From Hahella sp. KA22 (GTDB lineage Bacteria > Pseudomonadota > Gammaproteobacteria > Pseudomonadales > Oleiphilaceae): a DNA stretch of 64,000 nucleotides. The position numbers and the translations under genes are program-made. Under the pieces are notes generated by a model that ran no database searches, was not told where the DNA came from, and was given only the letters and a program-made list of their open reading frames with translations. Positions 56,903 to 64,000 of the stretch are shown piece after piece. Location of the stretch: the NCBI RefSeq assembly GCF_004135205.1, contig NZ_CP035490.1, positions 5,003,644-5,067,643 of the forward strand, in the 5' to 3' direction. Numbering within the stretch: the first letter of the stretch is position 1; every line of letters starts with the position of its first letter.

Positions 56903-59050
56903 GTGGCCAAAATTCTCTTTATCGCCCCCGCCTCCGTCGCGGTAGGTTTGACCTCCGTCTGCCTTGGCTTACTCAGGGCCTACGATAGCGTGGGGCTGCG
57001 CGTCGCGTTTTTCAAACCATTCGCACAACCCCGCGACAATCATCATGAAACGGACCGCTCAATTGTATTCACCCGGGAAAAAATGGGCTTAACAGTCCCT
57101 GATCCCATGCCATTACGCTATGCCCACAGCCTGATGAGCCAACAGCAAACGCCTCTGCTAATGGAGCAAACCATCGCGCTATTTCACAAAGTGGATACAG
57201 AGGCCGATGTCGTCATCGTAGAAGGTGTGGCGCCTCCACCTGGCGATGATTACTCAGCCCGACTGAATGTCGAAGTGGCGCGCAACCTGGACGCCGAGGT
57301 CATTCTGGTCGCCGCGCCTGACGGCATGCCTCCGCAAGACCTGGACGATCACCTGTCACTCGCCGCCCGACTGTTTGCGGACCCATCCGATCCTGATGTA
57401 GTTGGCTGCGTGCTCAACAAGGTTCACGCACCTCATGGCGATGAACCGCCCTTCAGCGACGACGGAGATGAAGACGAGATTCCAGCCGAAAAACACGATT
57501 ATGGAGAAGAGTGCAACGTCTTCCGGCAATCACATTTCCGCCTCATCGCCAGCATTCCCTGGCGCGCCGATCTGGTAGCGCCCAGGACTTCAGACATTGT
57601 AGAGGAACTGGAAGCGGAGTATTTGAACGAAGGCAAATCCAGGCAACGCAGGGTGCTCCATACGACCGTGTGCGCCCGCACCATCCCCAACATGGTCAGC
57701 CGCCTGAAACCCGGCGCCTTAATCATCACGCCCGGGGATCGTGAAGATATTTTCGTCACCAGTTGCGCCGCAGCCCTGACCGGCATCCCCCTGGCGGGCT
57801 TGTTGCTGACTGGCGGCCTGCAACCGGACCCACGCACGTTGAAATTATGCCAGTCCGCACTGGATACCGGCCTTCCCGTGCTGAGCACCCGCAAGGACAC
57901 CTATGTCACCGCCAGCATGGTGTCGCGCATGGACACCGAGGTCCCTCTGGACGACATGGAGCGCATTGAATCCGTTATCGCCAGCGTATCCGGCCATATT
58001 GATCCTGAATGGCTCAAGCAATCCGTCAGCCTGCCGCGCAAGCCTCGCATGTCGCCAGCGGCCTTTCGCTACCAATTATCGAAGCGAGCGAAGGAAGCCA
58101 ACAAGACAATTATTCTTCCTGAAGGCAATGAGCCACGAACCATACAGGCCGCCACCATTTGCCATGATCGGGGCATTGCGAAATGCATCCTGATAGGCAA
58201 ACGCCAGGAAATTCTCGCCGTAGCCGAAGCTCAGGGCGTGCAATTGTCAGACGCCATTCAGATTATCGAGCCGGATCAGGTCAGAGAGAAATACATTTCA
58301 CCCATGGTGGAGTTGCGTAAGCACAAAGGTTTGACGCCGCAAATGGCGGAGGCGCAACTGGAAGACAATGTAGTACTGGCCACCATGATGCTGGCGCTTG
58401 GCGAAGTGGACGGATTAGTGTCTGGAGCGGTACACACCACCGCCAATACAGTGCGCCCGGCTCTACAGCTGATCAAAGCCCGTAAGGGATGCCGCATTGT
58501 GTCTTCGGTTTTCTTTATGTGTCTGCCAGAGCAAGTTCTTGTGTATGGCGACTGCGCCATTAATCCGGACCCAGATGCTGAGGAGCTCGCCGACATCGCC
58601 CTCCAATGCGCTGATTCCGCCGTTTTATTCGGCATCGAACCCTGTGTGGCGATGCTCAGCTACAGCACTGGCGATTCAGGCTCCGGCAGCGATGTCGATA
58701 AAGTGAGAGCCGCCGCCAAACTTGCCCATGAGAAGCGTCCGGATCTACCTTTAGACGGCCCTTTGCAATATGACGCCGCCGCCATTGAGGACGTAGCCAA
58801 GACCAAAGCCCCGGACAGCAAAGTAGCGGGCAAGGCGACCGTATTCGTATTCCCTGACCTGAATACCGGCAACACCACTTACAAGGCTGTGCAGCGCAGC
58901 GCCAATGTCATCAGCATGGGTCCAATGCTGCAGGGTTTAAAGAAGCCGGTTAATGATCTATCTCGCGGAGCGCTTGTAGAGGATATTGTCTACACCATCG
59001 CGCTGACAGCTGTTCAGGCGACGCAAAATACAGAAGTGATGGAAAATTAA
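56903..59050 (+). CDS. pta: Phosphate acetyltransferase
   Basis: A 715-residue full-length Pta. An N-terminal P-loop-like domain (KILFIAPASVAVGLTSVCLGLLR), a DRTGG domain (about 230-340) and the C-terminal PTA_PTB catalytic domain (about 390-715, with LPEGNEPRTIQAA, GLVSGAVHTTANTVRPALQ and SYSTGDSGSGSDVDKV). It interconverts acetyl-CoA and acetyl phosphate. GTG start with AGAGGAA upstream. Coupled to ackA. Confidence 0.97.
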   Translation: MAKILFIAPASVAVGLTSVCLGLLRAYDSVGLRVAFFKPFAQPRDNHHETDRSIVFTREKMGLTVPDPMPLRYAHSLMSQQQTPLLMEQTIALFHKVDTEADVVIVEGVAPPPGDDYSARLNVEVARNLDAEVILVAAPDGMPPQDLDDHLSLAARLFADPSDPDVVGCVLNKVHAPHGDEPPFSDDGDEDEIPAEKHDYGEECNVFRQSHFRLIASIPWRADLVAPRTSDIVEELEAEYLNEGKSRQRRVLHTTVCARTIPNMVSRLKPGALIITPGDREDIFVTSCAAALTGIPLAGLLLTGGLQPDPRTLKLCQSALDTGLPVLSTRKDTYVTASMVSRMDTEVPLDDMERIESVIASVSGHIDPEWLKQSVSLPRKPRMSPAAFRYQLSKRAKEANKTIILPEGNEPRTIQAATICHDRGIAKCILIGKRQEILAVAEAQGVQLSDAIQIIEPDQVREKYISPMVELRKHKGLTPQMAEAQLEDNVVLATMMLALGEVDGLVSGAVHTTANTVRPALQLIKARKGCRIVSSVFFMCLPEQVLVYGDCAINPDPDAEELADIALQCADSAVLFGIEPCVAMLSYSTGDSGSGSDVDKVRAAAKLAHEKRPDLPLDGPLQYDAAAIEDVAKTKAPDSKVAGKATVFVFPDLNTGNTTYKAVQRSANVISMGPMLQGLKKPVNDLSRGALVEDIVYTIALTAVQATQNTEVMEN

Positions 59051-59096
59051 GGGACGTCGCCGGAGCCCCGGCGACGCTTATACGCAAGAAACGGCG

Positions 59097-60515
59097 TTAG
59101 CGGGATTTCTTGCGTTTCTGCTTATGTTTGAGCTTCTTAACGTGCTTCATCAAGCGCTCTTTTTTCTTCTGTTGACGTGGCGAAAGCTTGTTCTTTCTAC
59201 CTGCAAAGGGGTTCTCACCGCTACGGAATTCAAAGCGAATAGGCGTACCGACCACTTTTAGCACTTTGCGGAAAGTGTTCTCCAGATAACGCTTGTAGCT
59301 GTTTGGCAGAGCGTCAGTCTGGTTGCCATGCACAATGATAAGCGGGGGATTCGAGCCGCCTTGGTGCGCATAACGCAACTTGATGCGACGTCCATTGACC
59401 ATTGGCGGCTGATGCTGGGAAACAGCGTCTTCCAACAGGGTGGTTAGCTGATTGGTGGACCACTTGGCCATAGCGCTGTCAAAACACTCATGCACTGACT
59501 CGTACAAGTGCCCAACGCCAGTGCCATGCAACGCGGAAATAAAGTGGATCTGCGCGTATTCCACAAACCCCATGCGTCGATCAATCTCACGACGCACGTT
59601 ATCCTTGTCGTCCTGGGACATACCGTCCCACTTGTTGATCGCCAGAACCAAAGCGCGCCCGGCTTCAATGGCGAAACCAAGCAAATGCAAATCCTGGTCA
59701 ACAATGCCCTCACGAGCGTCCAGGACCAGCATAACCACATGCGCGTCCTTGATCGCCTGCAAGGTCTTCACTATAGAGAATTTTTCCACCGCCTCGCTGA
59801 CGTTCTTACGCCGACGCACCCCTGCTGTATCAATCAGGGTGTACCGCTCGCCCAACCGCTCGTAAGGAATATAGACCGAGTCCCTGGTGGTGCCGGGCTG
59901 GTCGAATACCACAACTCGATCTTCACCCAACAAACGGTTCACCAACGTTGATTTACCAACGTTGGGGCGACCGATAATGCCAATGCGGATACCGGAGTCA
60001 TCTTCGCCTTCCAGCGACTCCTGCTCCGGAAACGGCTCTAACGCTTTTTCGAGCAATGAACGCACACCGCGGTTATGTGAGGCAGCCGTGTACATGTACT
60101 CCTGAAAACCCATCGCGAAAAAGTCCGCCGCCGCCACTTCCGGCTGCATACCATCAATTTTGTTCACCACTAAAATGGTGGGCTTACCACGTACGCGCAA
60201 TTCTTTGGCGATCATTTCGTCTGCGGGCGTAACGCCTGCTTGCGCGTCCACCACAAACAGCACCACATCCGCCTCGTTCATGGCGGTGAATGACTGCCCC
60301 GCCATGGCGGCGTCTATGCCCTGCTCTTCTCCGGTAATCCCCCCGGTATCAACGACAATATAGTGTTTGCCTTCCAACTCGCCTTCGCCGTATTTACGGT
60401 CGCGGGTCAGGCCCGGCAAGTCAGCGACGATAGCGTCACGACTACGGGTCATGCGATTAAACAGCGTGGACTTGCCAACATTTGGCCGCCCCACGAGGGC
60501 GATTACCGGTTTCAT
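59097..60515 (-). CDS. der: Ribosome-assembly GTPase Der (EngA)
   Basis: A 472-residue double GTPase for 50S assembly. First G domain has GRPNVGKST (residue 7 on), DTGG and NKID; the second has GRPNVGKST (about 187), DTAG and NKWD. A KH-like C-terminal domain and a lysine/arginine-rich tail (ending KRKKSR) follow. Part of the ispG-hisS-yfgM-bamB-der run on the minus strand. Confidence 0.97.
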   Translation of the reverse strand: MKPVIALVGRPNVGKSTLFNRMTRSRDAIVADLPGLTRDRKYGEGELEGKHYIVVDTGGITGEEQGIDAAMAGQSFTAMNEADVVLFVVDAQAGVTPADEMIAKELRVRGKPTILVVNKIDGMQPEVAAADFFAMGFQEYMYTAASHNRGVRSLLEKALEPFPEQESLEGEDDSGIRIGIIGRPNVGKSTLVNRLLGEDRVVVFDQPGTTRDSVYIPYERLGERYTLIDTAGVRRRKNVSEAVEKFSIVKTLQAIKDAHVVMLVLDAREGIVDQDLHLLGFAIEAGRALVLAINKWDGMSQDDKDNVRREIDRRMGFVEYAQIHFISALHGTGVGHLYESVHECFDSAMAKWSTNQLTTLLEDAVSQHQPPMVNGRRIKLRYAHQGGSNPPLIIVHGNQTDALPNSYKRYLENTFRKVLKVVGTPIRFEFRSGENPFAGRKNKLSPRQQKKKERLMKHVKKLKHKQKRKKSR

Positions 60516-60588
60516 GATCGCGGATATCTCTAAATAATACGGTTACAACTTACATAAGAAACGCGGCTTAATTCGCCGCGCGTCAAAA

Positions 60589-61743
60589 TTACTTAATGTC
60601 CCAAACGCTCAAGTCGCCATCGCTGCCCAGAATAATCAGATGATTACCATAAATCAGCGGGGCGGCCTGTATGGGTTCGCCAGCAGGATGAATCCGCGCC
60701 AGCATGCGGCCATCTACTTGCGACAGTATATGCACATAGCCTTCCAGATCGCCCACCGCCAGATAGTTACCCCAAACGACAGGGGATGACAGCTCGCGAT
60801 AGGACAAATCAGACTGTCGCCAAATTTCCTTTTTGGAATTTCTGTCTACGGCGACCACATCTCCTTCAGTCGTGGAAACATAGATATTGGTGAACCCAAT
60901 GCCAGGCGTCACATAGCTGGACATAGGCATAGACCACTCTTCCTTGCCATTCATCGGACTCAGACGTGACAGCTGGCCCTGATAGGAAACCGCGAACAGT
61001 GCGCCATCCTGAACCAGGACATCGCCATCAATATCCACGAGACGCTCAAGCTCAGTACGCCCCTTAGGCGTCGCTACGCGCTGTTCCCAGTATAGCTGAC
61101 CATCGTTGACGCTGACGGCGACGACGGAACCATTCGCCATACCGGAAATGACGCCGTCCTGCAGCAACACTGGCTTCGAGGTGCCCCGTAAAGTCAATGC
61201 AGGTTCATTACTGGCGAATTCCCACAACTTCTTGCCGTCTTCTACTTCATAGGCGGCCAATTTTCCATCCAGCGTCTGCACAATGGCTTTGCCTGAACCG
61301 GATACAGCAGGGGCCAACACTTCACTGGACGTAGGCGCGCGCCACAGGATTTCTCCATCTTCCCTATTCAACGCCAGCAACTCGCCGTCAAGGGTGGCGA
61401 CGAAGACTCTGCGATAGTCGCCCCCTACGCCGCCAACCAACGGCTCATCCAGGTCGATATCCCACAGACGTTTACCGCTTTCCAGATCAATTGCATAGAC
61501 TTCGCCGTCAATATCGTTAGCGTATATTTTGTCATCAACGACAAAAGGCGCGAACTTCAAAAACTGCTCATCCTGCCCGTCGCCGATAGAGCGGGACCAT
61601 AGGCGCTTCAGCTCTATCTCGGGAGTGAAGGATTTCAGCTCAGCGGGGTCGGGACGTACATCATCACTGCCACAACCGTTCAATAACCCTGCCATAACGA
61701 AAAAAAGCGCCCCTAACAGGCGCCATTGAATTCGGAACTTCAT
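60589..61743 (-). CDS. bamB: Outer-membrane assembly lipoprotein BamB
   Basis: A 384-residue lipoprotein with lipobox GLLNGC (Cys about 24). Repeats of the PQQ-type beta-propeller follow (KRLWDIDLDE, KKLWEFASNE, QLYWEQRVA and so on, eight blades). BamB supports BamA in inserting outer-membrane beta-barrels. It begins 7 bp after yfgM and ends 73 bp before der. Confidence 0.96.
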   Translation of the reverse strand: MKFRIQWRLLGALFFVMAGLLNGCGSDDVRPDPAELKSFTPEIELKRLWSRSIGDGQDEQFLKFAPFVVDDKIYANDIDGEVYAIDLESGKRLWDIDLDEPLVGGVGGDYRRVFVATLDGELLALNREDGEILWRAPTSSEVLAPAVSGSGKAIVQTLDGKLAAYEVEDGKKLWEFASNEPALTLRGTSKPVLLQDGVISGMANGSVVAVSVNDGQLYWEQRVATPKGRTELERLVDIDGDVLVQDGALFAVSYQGQLSRLSPMNGKEEWSMPMSSYVTPGIGFTNIYVSTTEGDVVAVDRNSKKEIWRQSDLSYRELSSPVVWGNYLAVGDLEGYVHILSQVDGRMLARIHPAGEPIQAAPLIYGNHLIILGSDGDLSVWDIK

Positions 61744-61750
61744 GATAGAT

Positions 61751-62404
61751 TTATACGTCCGCCAAATCGTTCAACTTAATTTGCAACAGCTCAGTCGGCA
61801 ACTCATGCTCTTTTGCGTCAGCCAACGCCTGCTCATAGGCCACCTTGGCTTCCGCACGACTTCCCTTCATCTTCAGAATATCTCCAGCGAGCTCCTGAAA
61901 GTGAGAGTAAAACGCATCGCCTTTCTGCACTTTCAAGGCCGCCAGCGCATCATCAAATTTCTGCTGCGCCGCCAAAACACGCGCCAAGCGCAAAGACACT
62001 ACACGCTTGAGCGCCTCGTCTTCAGTCTCCGACGCAGCTGTTTTCAATGCGGTTTCCGCACCAGCAAAATCCTTTTTCTCTACCGCTTGCTGCGCTTCAA
62101 ACAACTTTGCATAAAGCGCATAAGTTGTGCCTGGAAACTTGGTCTGAAGCTCAGTCGCCAGGAACGTAATGTTAGCCTGAGACTTTTCGTCAGCAGAGAC
62201 TTGCGCCGCGCCAGCCGCCTGCACCAGTTCCTGGTACATCTGCGACGCCTCTTCTTTCTTTTGCAGTTCGTTCTGCTGATAAGCTTTCCAGCCGAAAATC
62301 GCAGCCAGAGCCAACCCGATGCCAATCAAGAGCGCATTGCCGTTTTCCTTCCACCAACTCTTAATGGCGGCGATTTGTTCTTCTTCTGTGCGCAATGAAT
62401 CCAC
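61751..62404 (-). CDS. yfgM: YfgM, SecYEG-associated TPR protein
   Basis: A 217-residue inner-membrane protein. The N-terminal helix (about 21-41: GNALLIGIGLALAAIFGWKAY) is followed by periplasmic TPR-like repeats. In E. coli YfgM binds PpiD at the Sec translocon. I chose GTG 62404 (reads DSLRTEEEQIAAIKSWW), because GGAG lies 7 nt upstream and it matches the family start; the longer frame begins with a TTG at 62422. Confidence 0.93.
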   Translation of the reverse strand: MDSLRTEEEQIAAIKSWWKENGNALLIGIGLALAAIFGWKAYQQNELQKKEEASQMYQELVQAAGAAQVSADEKSQANITFLATELQTKFPGTTYALYAKLFEAQQAVEKKDFAGAETALKTAASETEDEALKRVVSLRLARVLAAQQKFDDALAALKVQKGDAFYSHFQELAGDILKMKGSRAEAKVAYEQALADAKEHELPTELLQIKLNDLADV

Positions 62405-62441
62405 TTGTCTTCTCCTCAACAATAAGCATCAATAACTGTGA

Positions 62442-63716
62442 TTAAATCATTTGTGGCGCGCGCTGGATAAACTCTTCCAGCGACAGCGTTTTTTGTTCCT
62501 GATCAGTGCGAAGAGGCTTAATCGTTACTTCACGCTGATTAACTTCGTTCTCACCCAGCAAAAGCGCATAAGCCGCCGTGCTCTTGTCTGCTTTTTTCAT
62601 CTGGGCCTTAAAGCTGCCGCCTCCGCAGTTCATAACGACGCGGACATTCTGCTGCAGGTCTCTCAACTGTTCAGCGACGTCGAAAGCGTACGCCTCCGCT
62701 CCTTCGCCAAGCGCTGCTATAAAGAAATCCGCACGATCCTGCAAACTGGCGGGGGTCAGGCTTAAGGTTTCCAGCATCAGCACCAAGCGCTCAACACCCA
62801 TGGCGAAACCAACTCCAGGCGTACCTTTGCCACCCAACTGCGCAACCAGGCCATCATAGCGGCCGCCGGCGCAAACAGTGCCTTGCGCTCCAAGCGAATC
62901 GGTGATCCATTCAAAAACGGTCTTACCGTAATAATCCAGTCCGCGAACCAGTTTCGGGTTTACGGTATAGCTCAAACCAGCCCTGTCCAGAAACGCCCTA
63001 AGTCCAGCAAAATGCTGGGCGGACTCTGCATCCAAAAAGTCGTTGAACAGTGGCGCATTCTTGAGAATTTCCTGAGTCTTGGCGTCTTTGCTATCCAATA
63101 TACGCAGAGGATTAGTGGACAGCCTGCGCCGACTATCCTCGTCAAGCTGCTCCTCATACTGGCTCAGATATGCAACCAAAGCCTGCCGATATTCCGCTCG
63201 CGCTTCCGCGCTACCAATGGAGTTGATGTGCAGCTGGACATGTTCGGAAAGTCCAAGCTTCTTCCATAATCGGGCGGTCATGATGATCAGCTCGGCGTCG
63301 ATATCTGGACCGTTGAAGCCGAAACACTCCACGCCAATTTGATGAAACTGACGATAACGGCCTTTTTGAGGCCGCTCATGACGGAACATGGGGCCGCTAT
63401 ACCAGAGGCGGCGAGTTTGATTAAACAACAACCCATGCTCTTCCCCTGCGCGCACGCATCCAGCCGTTCCCTCTGGACGCAAGGTCAGGCTGTCTCCGTT
63501 GCGATCTTCAAAGGTGTACATTTCCTTTTCGACGATATCCGTCACTTCGCCAATTGAGCGCTTGAACAGATCCGTCTGCTCGACAATCGGCATTCTGATT
63601 TCTTCAATGCCATATTGTTCAAACAGGCAACGTGCTGTTTCTTCCAGATAACGCCAGACTGGCGTTTGCTCTGGCAGCACATCGTTCATGCCCCGAATAG
63701 CCTGAATACGCGCCAA
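62442..63716 (-). CDS. hisS: Histidyl-tRNA synthetase
   Basis: A 424-residue class II synthetase, the exact length of E. coli His[14 protein letters not shown] at the start, [16 protein letters not shown], motif 2 [31 protein letters not shown] and [11 protein letters not shown] chose TTG 63716 (then ARIQAIRG) because AGAGGT lies 7 nt upstream and the family normally starts within a few residues of that point. There is no ATG between it and the far end of the open frame; a longer TTG start at 63770 exists but lacks a ribosome site. Confidence 0.94.
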   Translation of the reverse strand: MARIQAIRGMNDVLPEQTPVWRYLEETARCLFEQYGIEEIRMPIVEQTDLFKRSIGEVTDIVEKEMYTFEDRNGDSLTLRPEGTAGCVRAGEEHGLLFNQTRRLWYSGPMFRHERPQKGRYRQFHQIGVECFGFNGPDIDAELIIMTARLWKKLGLSEHVQLHINSIGSAEARAEYRQALVAYLSQYEEQLDEDSRRRLSTNPLRILDSKDAKTQEILKNAPLFNDFLDAESAQHFAGLRAFLDRAGLSYTVNPKLVRGLDYYGKTVFEWITDSLGAQGTVCAGGRYDGLVAQLGGKGTPGVGFAMGVERLVLMLETLSLTPASLQDRADFFIAALGEGAEAYAFDVAEQLRDLQQNVRVVMNCGGGSFKAQMKKADKSTAAYALLLGENEVNQREVTIKPLRTDQEQKTLSLEEFIQRAPQMI

Positions 63717-63837
63717 AATATTACCTCTAACTAAAAGTTTTCTGATTGTCGGATGTTGAAGCACCAACAATGTTCAAATTTGTGCTACTGGCTTAAAGGT
63801 TCGCCCCTTGAGCAAGTGGAGCCGCGGGGGAAGATAT

Positions 63838-64000
63838 TTACCCTTTTGCGATCAACGCGTCCAGCTCTTCTTGCTTAGCTGCGGCTTTGCTGCGGATCAA
63901 CGATTCAAAACGCTCAACCAACTCATCATTATTCAGTTTGTGGTCTGGCTTACCGCCCACGTAAATCAAATTGGAAGGTGAACCGCCGGTCAAACCTACG
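63838..64000 (-). CDS. ispG: IspG, C-terminal end (runs off the window)
   Basis: The last 53 residues of (E)-4-hydroxy-3-methylbut-2-enyl-diphosphate synthase of the MEP isoprenoid pathway. Reading from the window edge: VGLTGGSPSNLIYVGGKPDHK, then LNNDELVERFESLIRSKAA and a tail ending DALIAKG. The TGG.P/S..Y..G motif is typical of IspG, and the gene normally precedes hisS. The start lies beyond position 64000. Confidence 0.88.
   Translation of the reverse strand, partial: VGLTGGSPSNLIYVGGKPDHKLNNDELVERFESLIRSKAAAKQEELDALIAKG

Overview
The window reads as the chromosome of a marine, facultatively denitrifying gammaproteobacterium. Supporting signs are the ispG-hisS-yfgM-bamB-der order, E. coli-like TatD, Dps and tRNA-Glu(UUC) genes, and a Pseudomonas-type nir/nor denitrification locus. 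The overall style resembles Hahella and relatives in the Oceanospirillales; that genus-level guess is inference from gene content, not a database result.

Layout. 1-9.4 kb: stress and envelope genes (Dps, MscS, a BON protein, an overlapping L,D-transpeptidase/M15 peptidase pair, a phosphoesterase and a lipid-kinase-like protein), interrupted by an AT-rich solitary CdtB-like nuclease at 1.85-2.5 kb. 9.5-15.8 kb: small envelope proteins, a divergent fpr/LysR pair, GNAT, HAD and AraC genes, a PhyH dioxygenase and a lipoprotein. 16.1-17.2 kb: an AT-rich island of small and decayed genes. 17.4-22.6 kb: metallo-beta-lactamase-fold hydrolase, parvulin, ABC exporter, DUF454 protein and O-acetylhomoserine sulfhydrylase.

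22.7-36.5 kb is the denitrification locus. A norQ-orf-norC-norB-norD operon runs leftward. A rightward operon carries a cytochrome c553, nirS, nirC, nirF, nirD, nirL, nirG, nirH, nirJ and nirN. The two share one intergenic region holding a perfect TTGAT-N4-ATCAA FNR/DNR-type box. NirS makes NO and NorCB removes it. NirDLGH, NirJ, NirF and NirN build heme d1, NirC serves the d1 pathway, and NorQ/NorD activate NorCB. nirE is not in the window.

36.5-49.5 kb is accessory: an SMI1/KNR4 protein, a fossil stretch, a cupin, a DUF2971 protein, FadE, an alpha/beta hydrolase, two paralogous secreted metzincins with ricin-type lectin domains, a stand-alone prodomain-like gene just upstream of one of them, and a CDF efflux pump. 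A tract of four consecutive hairpins lies between an orphan gene and one metzincin. An identical LacI-type palindrome lies about 130 bp upstream of both the CdtB-like gene and the prodomain/metzincin operon.

49.7-64 kb is mostly core: two tandemly duplicated tRNA-Glu genes, an EAL-HDOD protein, TatD, a GGDEF-EAL protein, ackA-pta, der, bamB, yfgM, hisS and the 3' end of ispG. Several starts were set by ribosome binding sites rather than by the longest reading frame (fadE, metY, yfgM, hisS, nirG, nirH, DUF2971 and others).
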